From Domibacillus epiphyticus (GTDB taxonomy: Bacteria; Bacillota; Bacilli; Bacillales; Domibacillaceae), in assembly GCF_001975785.1 (NCBI RefSeq), contig NZ_MSFI01000022.1:1-64000 (forward strand): a stretch of DNA of 64,000 nucleotides, in the 5' to 3' direction. The notes below the pieces were generated by a model. The model saw nothing but the letters and a program-made list of their open reading frames with translations. It searched no databases and had not been told where the DNA came from. This document shows positions 52,233 through 60,116 of the stretch, one piece after another. Positions within the stretch are counted from its first letter, which is position 1. Each line of letters starts with the position of its first letter. The position numbers were made by a program, and so were the translations under genes.

Positions 52233-52274
52233 TTGACAAAATAACAAGAAGTATCTATATTGAATACAGGTATT
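52233..52274 (+). promoter_or_regulatory. Sigma-A promoter with operator 2, NmrA-like gene
   Basis: TTGACA (52233-52238) and TATATT (52256-52261) are spaced by 17 bp. The inverted repeat AATACAGGTATT (52263-52274) covers the expected transcription start. A bound Rrf2-type repressor here would block transcription. Another copy of the half-site TTGAATAC lies at about 52279. Confidence 0.7.
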
Positions 52275-52344
52275 TAAGTTGAATACAAGATGAGTGTGAA
52301 TATTTAAGAAAGATAGTTAAACAATATAATCGGAGGAATATAAT

Positions 52345-53217
52345 ATGAAAATGTTAGTAACAGGAGCAACAGGAAAACTGGGAACGAAAGTTGTAGAAAC
52401 CTTATTGAATACTGTGCCAGCAAATCAATTGGCTTTAAGTGTACGCAACCCGGAGAAAGCAGAAGAATTACGAAGTCGTGGAGTTGAAGTTCGCATAGGA
52501 GATTTTGACCGTCCAGAAACATTGGATGCTGCTTTTGCAGGAATTGACAGGCTCTTAATGATTTCAGCGGATGGAGATAATGAAACAAGAATCAGGCAGC
52601 ATACGAATGCGGTAGCTGCAGCAGAGCGTGCTCGAGTCAAGTTTATCGCTTATACTAGCATAGCGAATGCTATGGAAAGCAAAAATTTTCTTGCGCCTAC
52701 ACATAAGGCAACTGAAGAAGCGATTTTAAAAACAGGCATTCCTTATTCATTCCTCCGCAACAATTGGTACTTGGAAAATGAAAGCTCAAGCATTCAAGGT
52801 GTACTAGCAGGGGCTCCATGGGTGACTTCTGCAGGAACTGGAAAAGTGGGCTGGGCATTACAACAAGATTATGCGGAGGCTGCTGCAGCTGTGTTATCAG
52901 GTGAGGGACACGAAAATACGGTCTACGAGCTTTCTGGTAAGCTGTTGACACAGGATGAATTAGTCTCTGCATTGGGTGCTATATTGGGTAAAGAAGTACT
53001 TGTACAACAGGTTAATGATTCTGCCTATGCCGAAATTATGAAAGGTGCTGGCGTACCAGATTTCCTTATTCCTATGCTTGTTGGCATCCAAAAAGACATT
53101 CGAGAGGGTACATTAGAAATTGAAAGCAATGATTTCGAAAAACTTCTCGGGCGTCCAGCTGCACCAATTAACGAGGGATTAACTCAAATCGTTAATGGAA
53201 TCAAAAATAATATTTGA
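52345..53217 (+). CDS. NmrA/QOR2-like NAD(P)H-dependent reductase
   Basis: This is a 290-residue atypical short-chain dehydrogenase of the NmrA group, close in layout to E. coli quinone oxidoreductase 2 (YtfG, about 286 residues). The cofactor motif MLVTGATGKLGTKVVE (about 3-18) lies at the N-terminus and RNNWYLEN (about 139-146) in the substrate region. GGAGGA precedes ATG 52345. Together with the divergent Rrf2 regulator it forms a likely quinone or electrophile stress module. The terminator at 53224 ends it. Confidence 0.85.
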   Translation: MKMLVTGATGKLGTKVVETLLNTVPANQLALSVRNPEKAEELRSRGVEVRIGDFDRPETLDAAFAGIDRLLMISADGDNETRIRQHTNAVAAAERARVKFIAYTSIANAMESKNFLAPTHKATEEAILKTGIPYSFLRNNWYLENESSSIQGVLAGAPWVTSAGTGKVGWALQQDYAEAAAAVLSGEGHENTVYELSGKLLTQDELVSALGAILGKEVLVQQVNDSAYAEIMKGAGVPDFLIPMLVGIQKDIREGTLEIESNDFEKLLGRPAAPINEGLTQIVNGIKNNI

Positions 53218-53223
53218 TCTTTA

Positions 53224-53260
53224 AAACCGACCATTCTTCAATTAGAAAGGTCGGTTTTTT
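53224..53260 (+). terminator. Terminator of NmrA-like gene
   Basis: A 9-bp stem AAACCGACC/GGTCGGTTT is followed by further T. Confidence 0.85.
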
Positions 53261-53311
53261 AACGTCAAAATAACGTAATGAAGGATATAGAGGGAAAAGG
53301 GATGGATACAA

Positions 53312-53389
53312 TTGGTGGTTTACTTTGCGTTAACTGTGGTAAACATGGCAATTAGCGTGCTACTGTCTTATGGAGGGTTCAAATTTTGA
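53312..53389 (+). CDS. Possible 25-residue membrane peptide upstream of psiE
   Basis: TTG 53312 opens a frame of 25 codons, LVVYFALTVVNMAISVLLSY then GGFKF, a single hydrophobic span. AAAAGGGATGG lies about 7 bases upstream. The stop TGA overlaps the TTG start of psiE (TTGA), which is the usual arrangement for translational coupling. The GGAGGG that serves psiE lies within this frame. It is too short for homology, so the call rests on the ribosome site, the hydrophobic content and the overlap. Confidence 0.4.
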   Translation: MVVYFALTVVNMAISVLLSYGGFKF

Positions 53390-53781
53390 AAAAATATAAA
53401 ATCAAGCTTTCTGAAATTCTTCAGTTTTCCTTAAATGCAGCATTGATCTTACTTGCCAGTGCATTATGTATTTTGCTCGGGAAAGAAATCATCTATTTTG
53501 TTCATTTATCTGTTTTTACACATGATTTTGATCAACATTATCTTCTTCTTGAGAGGATCCTTATCTTCTTTTTATATTTTGAATTCATTGCAATGATCGT
53601 CAAATATTTTCAGGAGAATTATCACTTTCCGCTGCGCTACTTTCTTTATATCGGCATAACAGCGATGATACGCCTTGTAATTGTGGAGCATGATAATCCC
53701 GTTAATACACTTTTGCATACATTGGCTATACTTGTGTTAATAATTGGTTACTATATAATCAAATCTTCGTCGAAAAGGTAA
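53386..53781 (+). CDS. psiE: Phosphate-starvation-inducible protein PsiE
   Basis: This is a 131-residue membrane protein of the PsiE family with four hydrophobic segments. The conserved stretch YFEFIAMIVKYFQENYHFPL (about 63-82) followed by RYFLYIGITAMIRLVIVEH is the family core. TTG 53386 follows GGAGGG. The family is phosphate-starvation induced in E. coli, but its molecular function is unknown. A hairpin terminator stands just after the stop. Confidence 0.85.
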   Translation: MKKYKIKLSEILQFSLNAALILLASALCILLGKEIIYFVHLSVFTHDFDQHYLLLERILIFFLYFEFIAMIVKYFQENYHFPLRYFLYIGITAMIRLVIVEHDNPVNTLLHTLAILVLIIGYYIIKSSSKR

Positions 53782-53793
53782 TAAGAGGTCTAA

Positions 53794-53823
53794 AGCGGGA
53801 TAAGGTTCCCGCTATCTTTTTTT
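53794..53823 (+). terminator. Terminator of psiE
   Basis: AGCGGGA/TCCCGCT form a 7-bp stem, followed by ATC and an eight-T run. It is also the 5' part of the repeat element that recurs after the Hsp70-like gene. Confidence 0.8.
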
Positions 53824-53864
53824 CGTATAGAGACCGGGATTACTGACCTGCTAAAATCTTTTTA
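53821..53864 (+). repeat. Structured repeat, upstream copy
   Basis: The segment AGAGACCGGGATTACTG then CCTGCTAAAATCTTTT recurs with changes at 58040-58074, downstream of the Hsp70-like operon. The last 15 bases, CTGCTAAAATCTTTT, are identical. Together with the GCGGGATA block just before, the two copies extend over about 75 bp. Confidence 0.5.
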
Positions 53865-54045
53865 CAAAGCCTCCTTTTGGATCTTTAAAGTGCAGACAAA
53901 GCGCTTTAAGCTATTTACGGAGGGAAAAAGACTGTAAAATAGACATGAGAAGAAACTGGGCAGAAAAAACGTTTCAGTTCTTCATCAGAACACTTTACTT
54001 AAATTTAGAATGGTTAGTGTTGATATCTTTTAAAGGAGTTTAAAG

Positions 54046-54738
54046 ATGGATAAAGAACTAGATGACAGCTTTATTAATGCACTAATGGTTTCCCTTCAAG
54101 ACAAAAGGGTTATTGAAAAGATAAAAGAAATAGCAGAAGCTAACTTGTTTAACCAAATGAGAGAACCTGTGGAGCTGCTGAAAGAAAAAGAAAAAGAAAT
54201 AGCAAGACTCCAGCAAGAAATTGAGTCTAAAAAAGAGCAAATTAAGGATTTCCAATTAAAAGTCCACTATCTAAATCAGAAAATTGATTCCTATTTCAAT
54301 GAATTAGAAAAGAGAAGAGCAGACTATCAAGAAGCAGAAGAACTTTATAGGGCTGTTCAACAGTTATCAGAAACCACCAGAAACTCCTTAAAAGGAATTT
54401 TCAAAGGGAATACAGTGCAAGAATTTATTGTTTGTGGTGTACAGTATGAAAATATATCATCTTTGTGGGATTTTATAAAAAACGAGATTATGGAAGGGCG
54501 AGAACAAGAAAGAGAAACCCTGCTCGCTCTTTTTCAGTATTTCTTTCAAGAATACAGTAAAACATATGACACCCCTTTGTATAAAACACAGGAAGTGAAA
54601 ATGAACGAGGTCTTTAGAGAAGACCTGTACATAAGGACCCTTAACAGCAAATTATCCGGGAACATTACGGAAATCCTTCTCCCAGGGTATGTAAGTATTA
54701 ATGGCAAAGTCATCAAAAAATCAGTTGTGAGAATATAA
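54046..54738 (+). CDS. GrpE-like coiled-coil protein, partner of the Hsp70-like ATPase
   Basis: This is a 230-residue acidic protein. A long coiled coil runs from about 38 to 115 (heptads in ELLKEKEKEIARLQQEIESK and following). The C-terminal 35 residues read SGNITEILLPGYVSINGKVI followed by KKSVVRI. This is very similar in pattern to the C-terminal beta wing of GrpE (VLQKGYxLNDRVIRPAxVxV). AAAGGAG precedes the start, and an Hsp70-type ATPase gene begins 43 bp after the stop. It is therefore probably a dedicated nucleotide-exchange factor. The middle part (about 120-190) has no recognised domain. Housekeeping GrpE is expected elsewhere. Confidence 0.6.
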   Translation: MDKELDDSFINALMVSLQDKRVIEKIKEIAEANLFNQMREPVELLKEKEKEIARLQQEIESKKEQIKDFQLKVHYLNQKIDSYFNELEKRRADYQEAEELYRAVQQLSETTRNSLKGIFKGNTVQEFIVCGVQYENISSLWDFIKNEIMEGREQERETLLALFQYFFQEYSKTYDTPLYKTQEVKMNEVFREDLYIRTLNSKLSGNITEILLPGYVSINGKVIKKSVVRI

Positions 54739-54781
54739 TATAGCAGGCGAAAAATAGAATGATAACTAGGGGGAAATTGAC

Positions 54782-57700
54782 ATGACATCCATTACGATTC
54801 CAGAGCTTGGAGAGGATATTGAAAAAGTTCTTCTTGTTCAATGGTATAAACAGCCCGGAGACTATATTTCAGTGGGCGATGCTTTAGCAAAATTCAGCAG
54901 TGGGGATATTGAATTTGACCTCTTTTCAGAAACAGAAGGCACTCTTAAAGAATTGTCTGCAGGTGAAGACACTCTAGTCAAGATTGGCGATATCATATGC
55001 CGCATGGAGTCTGGTGATGCTCTCTCTGCAGAATCCTTAACGGAAATCGAAAAACAAGAAGCAGCGGAAGTTAAAAAATCTCTTGAGAGCGTAACAACAA
55101 CTTTAGATGAAAAAAGTTTGGAAGACAGTCCTATTCACTTAATGGAAAAGAATGACGAGCGGGTATTATTTTCACCTGACGCACAAACCGTTCCTGTCTC
55201 TGCCATTTCCATGACTTATAAAGAAGTAAGGTCATTAATCAGCCATTTATATCAGAGAGCAGAAGAAACCTTTTTTAAGGTTGAATCAAGCTTCTTTCAA
55301 GACATTAAAAAGCTGATTCGTTCTAGATGGGTTTACATGAATAATGTAAATGTTGTTTATGATCACAGCATTGCAGCTTTATTTCCATATCGAAAACACT
55401 ATCCACTGGTGGAAGATGATTTTGATTACAAAAAGCATTTGGATGTTTCCGGTTTTAATGGTGATGCCATGACGCATGAAGAAGCTTCCAACAGTTTTGA
55501 TACAACAGAACATCCTGTATTTAAGAAAATAATGGCTTTAGACGATTTCTCCTCGGGGAAAAATCCTTCTGTTTCAAGAATATTTGCCAATACAGCAGCG
55601 AACTCTCCTAAATCAATAGCATTCAAAGTCAATGAGTATGACATTCAACATTACGATGTAGTAAATCAAAAAACTGATTTGCAGGGGAAAGGATTTTTCG
55701 TTCCTGTTTTCCGGTTAAATGGGGAAAATGCCTTTGAAATTAGTGATCAAAAGGCTCTCCAACTATGGCTGGAAAACGGTTTAGTACCAAGCGGATTAAG
55801 CGCAGAACGCCAAAAAGAATATGATTATTTGCTGACATTGTATCTATTAAAGGATTTAGATCATGAAACGTTCCAGAAAGAATTACCGTCCATCAGTATT
55901 GATTCTAAGGCGATCATTGAGAAACTGTTAAACTCTGAAAAAGTAAGGGCGGATATCGTTACATATGATGAAAAGATGTTAACAGATCCAAATCGGGGAC
56001 ATTGGGATTTATGGCCTGTCCTTCATGAAGATAAACCTTTAATGATAAAACTGAATGATGAAATAATGGCCAGAAACCCTAAGATGGATATTCGGGAGGA
56101 TGGCGTAGTCGGCATTGATTTTGGAACGAAAAGTACAGTAGTCGTTTACCAAGAGGAAAGTGACGTTACGCTTCCAATGCGTGTGGGGGTTGGCTACTAT
56201 AATACTGAAGTACAAGATTGGCATTATGAAAATCCAACTGTTATGGAGTTTATTGATCTAAAAAATTTCATGGAGTTTTATCTAGAAAAGGAAGGAAGAC
56301 CCGAGACGAAATGGCAGGATGTTACCGTTTCCCACACGGCGTTTAATAGCTTGATGAATGGAAAAAGTGACCATTACTATTCTATCTTGAATAATCTCAA
56401 GCAGTGGGCTGGAGAAAAGAAAAACCATCTCCGATTAAAAGACAAAAAGGGGTATGCCGTTGTGCTTCGCTCCTTTTTAGACTTAACAGAGCAGGAAATT
56501 AATCCGATTGAGTTATATGCCTACTACCTCGGTTTGTATATCAACAACCAGCACAATGGAATTTATTTAGACTACACATTATCTTTCCCGGTCACATATG
56601 AAAAAGAAGTAAGAAAAAAAATCCTAAAGAGTTTCGAGCAGGGATTAAAAAAGACGCTTCCCATTCCGATTCAGCAGGATGAAGAATTGATGAAAAAATT
56701 CCGTGTCACAGCGGGTGCAAGTGAACCAGCAGCTTATGCAATTTGTGCCTTGCAAGAATATGGTTTTGAACCGGAAGAAGATGAAAAAACGTATTATGGC
56801 GTATTTGACTTTGGTGGAGGAACGACAGATTTTGATTTTGGTATTTGGCGTGAGGCAGGTTTAAAGGAAAGAAGATATGACTATGTTATTGAGCATTTCG
56901 GGGCGGGCGGAGACCGTTATTTAGGTGGAGAAAACATACTGGAGTTTTTAGCATTCCAAGTGTTTAAACATAACCAAAAAACAATGCGTGAATTGAATAT
57001 CTCATGTACTCTTCCCGCAGAATGCACGAAATTTCCTGGAAGTGAAACGTTGATTAATGAGTCGCAAGAATCGAATTTAAATATGAAACAATTGGTAGAA
57101 AAATTAAGACCTCTTTGGGAAAGACAAGAAGGGTATGATGAACAGTTTGAACATGGCATGATACGGGCGGATCTGTTCGACAAAGCCGGCCAGGCAAAAC
57201 TCAATGTTGAACTTTTGGTCAATCAAGATGAATTGGAGCAACTGATTGAAGAAAGAATTGAAAAAGGAATTAAAAATTTCTTTGAGTCTTTACGACGCGC
57301 TTTTACTCGGTCAGAACACAGCGAAATAAATAAATTGATTATCCTGCTTGCGGGCAATTCAAGTAAATCTCCAGTCGTGATGAATCTGTTTAATAAATGG
57401 ATTGAAGAAGAAGTGCAAAATGTTCAAAATTGGGGAGAGGTGTCTGGTGATTTTTTTGAAGTTTTTCCACCGCTAGGAACGGAAGCTGCTTATTTAAAAC
57501 AAGAGGAAAGAAACAGAGTGGTTAACCATAACATTTTAACTGCGCCTACGGGAAAAACAGGTGTTGCCTTCGGACTTGTTCAAAGCAGAAAAGGCGGTAG
57601 TATAAAAGTTATTGACCACAATATTGTAAATGACGAATCAAAGTTTAAGTACTTTCTTGGAAGAGCGAAAAAAGGAAAATTTAAAACGGTGATTGACCCA

Positions 57701-57970
57701 GCAGAAAAGTATAATGTATGGCATTTATACATTGATGCGTCAGAAGAAGACTTTGAAATTTATTACACCAGCCTGCCGGAAGCTGGTACCAACCAACTGG
57801 ATATTAAGCAAACTCAGCGGAAAAAGTTTCGAATTGAGCATGTAGATGATTCAGCTTTTGTTTTTATCCGGACAGTAAGCCCTACAGTTATTGAATATGT
57901 TGTCGCGAATGAAGAATCGATTTTAAATGAGGTTTATTTGAGTGAAATTACCAAAGTTGAATTAAACTGA
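54782..57970 (+). CDS. Hsp70-type ATPase with N-terminal lipoyl-like domain
   Basis: This is a 1062-residue protein. Residues 1-77 form a lipoyl/biotinyl-like hammerhead (ITIPELGEDIEK, VQWYKQPGDYISVGDALAKF), but the lysine that would be modified is replaced by Asp42 in SSGDIEF. About 130-435 is an unassigned region. The actin/Hsp70 ATPase fold spans about 440-930 with phosphate 1 GIDFGTKST (444-452), phosphate 2 FDFGGGTTDF (675-684) and the adenosine motif LLAGNSSKSP (855-864). A beta-rich tail (about 930-1062) replaces the normal Hsp70 substrate domain. AGGGGGA precedes the start. It is in operon with a GrpE-like protein. The client and pathway are unknown. Confidence 0.8.
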   Translation: MTSITIPELGEDIEKVLLVQWYKQPGDYISVGDALAKFSSGDIEFDLFSETEGTLKELSAGEDTLVKIGDIICRMESGDALSAESLTEIEKQEAAEVKKSLESVTTTLDEKSLEDSPIHLMEKNDERVLFSPDAQTVPVSAISMTYKEVRSLISHLYQRAEETFFKVESSFFQDIKKLIRSRWVYMNNVNVVYDHSIAALFPYRKHYPLVEDDFDYKKHLDVSGFNGDAMTHEEASNSFDTTEHPVFKKIMALDDFSSGKNPSVSRIFANTAANSPKSIAFKVNEYDIQHYDVVNQKTDLQGKGFFVPVFRLNGENAFEISDQKALQLWLENGLVPSGLSAERQKEYDYLLTLYLLKDLDHETFQKELPSISIDSKAIIEKLLNSEKVRADIVTYDEKMLTDPNRGHWDLWPVLHEDKPLMIKLNDEIMARNPKMDIREDGVVGIDFGTKSTVVVYQEESDVTLPMRVGVGYYNTEVQDWHYENPTVMEFIDLKNFMEFYLEKEGRPETKWQDVTVSHTAFNSLMNGKSDHYYSILNNLKQWAGEKKNHLRLKDKKGYAVVLRSFLDLTEQEINPIELYAYYLGLYINNQHNGIYLDYTLSFPVTYEKEVRKKILKSFEQGLKKTLPIPIQQDEELMKKFRVTAGASEPAAYAICALQEYGFEPEEDEKTYYGVFDFGGGTTDFDFGIWREAGLKERRYDYVIEHFGAGGDRYLGGENILEFLAFQVFKHNQKTMRELNISCTLPAECTKFPGSETLINESQESNLNMKQLVEKLRPLWERQEGYDEQFEHGMIRADLFDKAGQAKLNVELLVNQDELEQLIEERIEKGIKNFFESLRRAFTRSEHSEINKLIILLAGNSSKSPVVMNLFNKWIEEEVQNVQNWGEVSGDFFEVFPPLGTEAAYLKQEERNRVVNHNILTAPTGKTGVAFGLVQSRKGGSIKVIDHNIVNDESKFKYFLGRAKKGKFKTVIDPAEKYNVWHLYIDASEEDFEIYYTSLPEAGTNQLDIKQTQRKKFRIEHVDDSAFVFIRTVSPTVIEYVVANEESILNEVYLSEITKVELN

Positions 57971-57980
57971 TTCTTTCTTT

Positions 57981-58074
57981 AAAAGATTTTTGAGGCGGGA
58001 TAGGTACCCTGCGCACTGTCTATTGTTTAGGCAGTTACCAGAGATTAGGATTGCCGCTCCTGCTAAAATCTTTT
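57981..58074 (+). repeat. Structured repeat, downstream copy
   Basis: AAAAGATTTT (57981-57990) pairs with AAAATCTTTT (58065-58074), extended by GCGGGA/TCCTGC. An inner hairpin GGTA-CTGC/GCAG-TACC lies around 58012-58048. The right half (GAGATTAGGATTGCCGCT, then CCTGCTAAAATCTTTT) resembles the copy at 53821-53864. It may be a terminator-like or other structured RNA at the end of the Hsp70-like transcript. Confidence 0.5.
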
Positions 58075-58120
58075 AATTCCCAAAATATCGGGTATTAAGC
58101 ACAAAAAATAATTTGGAATT

Positions 58121-58165
58121 AAAAACGCTAGTGAAAGGGTATACCCAATTCATTAGCGTTTTTTT
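58121..58165. terminator. Bidirectional terminator
   Basis: AAAAACGCTAGTGAA and TTCATTAGCGTTTTT pair with one mismatch around a loop that contains the palindrome GGGTATACCC. T-runs exist on both strands. It ends the minus-strand small gene at 58174 and backs up the Hsp70-like operon. Confidence 0.8.
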
Positions 58166-58173
58166 CGATTACT

Positions 58174-58350
58174 CTATAGAGTAAAGAGCCAATGCCTTTT
58201 CTTATCATCATCGCGATCATCTCTGCGTTCTCTCACATCATCCCGGTCGTCCCTCTTGCGTCTGCGATCATCACAGTGATCGGCATTACTGTAGTCTGGA
58301 TTCAACCAAACGTTAGAATGGCCATCCCGGTCTTCAAATCTAAAACCCAT
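58174..58350 (-). CDS. 58-residue Asp/Arg-rich protein
   Basis: This minus-strand frame starts at ATG 58350 with GAGAGGGGG about 9 bases upstream. The product begins MGFRFEDRDGHSNVWLNPDY and continues into an Asp/Arg repeat (DDRRRKRDDRDDVRERRDDR, then DDDKK). It ends HWLFTL just before a terminator. It is highly charged and low in complexity, like some small spore-associated proteins of Bacillus. No family is recognised. The plus-strand frame over the same bases is a shadow. Confidence 0.6.
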   Translation of the reverse strand: MGFRFEDRDGHSNVWLNPDYSNADHCDDRRRKRDDRDDVRERRDDRDDDKKRHWLFTL

Positions 58351-58466
58351 GAAAAATTCCCCCTCTCTTTGTTAAATTTGCAGGGCTAAAATTAACCTTG
58401 CCCTATATCTTATGTTTTTTTGTATTCACTTGTATGGTTTGTGTTACTAGTAGGAATGAAGGAAGA

Positions 58467-58498
58467 AGAAAAAACCGGAGAAATTTACATTCCGGTTT
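58467..58498 (-). terminator. Intrinsic terminator (minus strand)
   Basis: AAACCGGA/TCCGGTTT form an 8-bp stem with an 11-base loop. On the minus strand it is followed by a T-run. It lies 25 bp beyond the stop of the small gene at 58524. Confidence 0.75.
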
Positions 58499-58523
58499 CT
58501 AATAGATTTCCCTTTATGAATTA

Positions 58524-58661
58524 TTAATGTCTGTCAACATCACCTAAGGAAAAGAGGTTGTTGAAGCGCTCGCGTGCATTGGCGTAGTCGGGGATCAAAA
58601 AGCCGTTGCGCCAGTGTTGCTTGAAACATAAATTTGCCTTCATTTGGTGAAAATAGTCCAT
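58524..58661 (-). CDS. 45-residue hypothetical protein
   Basis: ATG 58661 on the minus strand opens a frame of 45 codons. It begins MDYFHQMKANLCFKQHWRNG and ends ARERFNNLFSLGDVDRH. The second half is higher in G+C than the flanking DNA and looks coding. The ribosome site is weak (GAAAG). The intrinsic terminator at 58467-58498 directly downstream supports a real transcript. The product could be an intact small protein or the C-terminus of a lost larger one. No family is recognised. Confidence 0.45.
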   Translation of the reverse strand: MDYFHQMKANLCFKQHWRNGFLIPDYANARERFNNLFSLGDVDRH

Positions 58662-58999
58662 TCTTTCAATTTTCGTTCATTTGATCATCAAATTTTCTTT
58701 TAAATCTGTTTCCTGTATTCAATAGACCATTGCAAAAAAATATTTGATTCGGTTTTTATCAAATCTGCCTTATTGATTAATTATATTGCCTTTTTCGCCT
58801 TGTCATTTATCAAGAGGTTCTTTGTAAGCTGCAGATTTAAATTGACATAAAAATTATTATGTTGCACTCGAGCACCCTAGATCTTTAGAATCAGGGAGTT
58901 TTTTCGGTGTCTTATACACTATATCAAATGTTCCTAGTACTAATTACTGCCAACTTGGGGTTGCAATTGTTTTTGTTTTTTGTTGAAATATAACTAATA
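58662..58999. other. Intergenic region before terC leader
   Basis: About 340 bp of AT-rich DNA without a supported gene. It probably contains the terC promoter. No clear -35/-10 pair was identified. Confidence 0.5.
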
Positions 59000-59064
59000 G
59001 AATACAGAAAATGTCTAAGAGTATAGCTGTATTCTTAGAATTGCCTTTGGATTGTTAGGGCAAT
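59000..59064 (+). promoter_or_regulatory. Structured 5' leader of terC
   Basis: Two hairpins precede the TerC gene: GAATACAG/CTGTATTC (59000-59034) and ATTGCC/GGCAAT (59040-59064). TerC-family genes often follow a manganese riboswitch (yybP-ykoY), but its conserved loops were not found here. Confidence 0.4.
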
Positions 59065-59120
59065 ACTATTGTTACTGAATTTATTTATCAAATTTTAGGT
59101 TTTAGAAAGGAAAGATGTTG

Positions 59121-59903
59121 ATGGAGTCAATCTGGCTAGAGTATGCTTGGGCATTGTTAATTTTAATCGGGTTAGAAGGCTTGTTATCGGCCGATAATGC
59201 CCTTGTACTGGCAGTTATAGCCAAGCATTTACCCGAAGATCAGAAGAAAAAAGCAATAAATTACGGAATCATTATGGCCTTCTTTTTCCGATTTGGTGCA
59301 CTTTTTGCCATTTCTTTTATCGCAAACGTCTGGCAGGTACAAGCGATAGGAGCAGCTTATCTTCTTTACTTAGGCTTAAAGCATGTCATTAAGGCCCGGT
59401 TCGGGAAAGAAAATGAGAATATTCGTGAGGATGTAGAAGAGGAAGCAGAGGTAGCCGCAGGGAAAGGTTTCTGGCCTACAGTAGGGAAGATTGCTTTAGC
59501 TGATCTTGCTTTTGCAATTGATTCGATTTTAGCTGCAGTTGCTATTGCCCTTGGTCTTCCGGATTCACCGCTCGATAATTTCGGCGGCATGGACGGAGGA
59601 AAGTTCCTTGTTGTTGTTCTTGGAGGGATTGCTGGCCTTATCTTGATTAAGTATGCAGCAACTTGGTTTGTGCAGCTTCTTGATCAGCGTCCAGCACTGG
59701 AAACAACTGCTTATGCAATTGTTGCCTGGGTCGGTGTCAAACTTGCTGTAATTACGCTTGCCCACCAGGATATTGGTGTCTTAGACCATCATTTTCCACA
59801 TAGTACCGCTTGGACTCTGGTCTTCTATGGAGTATTAGTTGGTATTGCTCTACTCGGTTGGTTTGCACCGGCCAATAAGTCATTAGAGAAAGAGAAATTA
59901 TAA
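59121..59903 (+). CDS. TerC family membrane protein (YkoY/YceF-like)
   Basis: This is a 260-residue integral membrane protein with about seven spans. The acidic membrane motif GLEGLLSADNALVLA (about 17-31) and the second ADLAFAIDSILAAVA block (about 130-144) are the TerC signature and probably bind metal. In B. subtilis relatives help export manganese and load secreted enzymes with it. The start ATG 59121 is chosen because AAAGGAAAG ends about 8 bases upstream. The gene stands alone, with a structured leader before it and a hairpin terminator about 170 bp after it. Confidence 0.9.
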   Translation: MESIWLEYAWALLILIGLEGLLSADNALVLAVIAKHLPEDQKKKAINYGIIMAFFFRFGALFAISFIANVWQVQAIGAAYLLYLGLKHVIKARFGKENENIREDVEEEAEVAAGKGFWPTVGKIALADLAFAIDSILAAVAIALGLPDSPLDNFGGMDGGKFLVVVLGGIAGLILIKYAATWFVQLLDQRPALETTAYAIVAWVGVKLAVITLAHQDIGVLDHHFPHSTAWTLVFYGVLVGIALLGWFAPANKSLEKEKL

Positions 59904-60070
59904 AAAGTAACAAAGAAAGAAAAAGAACAGACGGGACTTTTATATAAGATGAGTAGCCTACCATCAATTATTATTTATCTATTCTTAAATAGAAGTTTCT
60001 GAATGAACGAACAAGTAGATAGTGTTTCAAGGTTGTGTGACCATAATTTAAATGAATTTGAAAAGGAAGC

Positions 60071-60116
60071 AACACAGGGAAGCCCATAAATAGCATGGGT
60101 TTTTCTGTGTTTTTAT
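60071..60116 (+). terminator. Terminator downstream of terC
   Basis: AACACAG/CTGTGTT encloses an inner CCCAT/ATGGG helix. It is followed by a run of T. Confidence 0.7.

Noticed and set aside
54782-55012. Lipoylated or biotinylated enzyme subunit
   Set aside because: The modifiable lysine is replaced by Asp42, and the rest of the protein is an Hsp70-type ATPase.
54046-57970. Housekeeping dnaK-grpE
   Set aside because: Lengths, the lipoyl-like domain and the lack of an Hsp70 substrate domain do not fit; hrcA and dnaJ are also absent.
58192-58389. Plus-strand frame encoding an apparent hydrophobic protein
   Set aside because: It has no ribosome site and is the complement of the Asp/Arg-rich minus-strand gene, whose GAC/CGC codons give a false hydrophobic reading.
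58860-59114. yybP-ykoY manganese riboswitch before terC
   Set aside because: The leader has hairpins, but the conserved internal loop sequences of that riboswitch could not be found. A covariance-model search (Infernal with the Rfam model) would decide.
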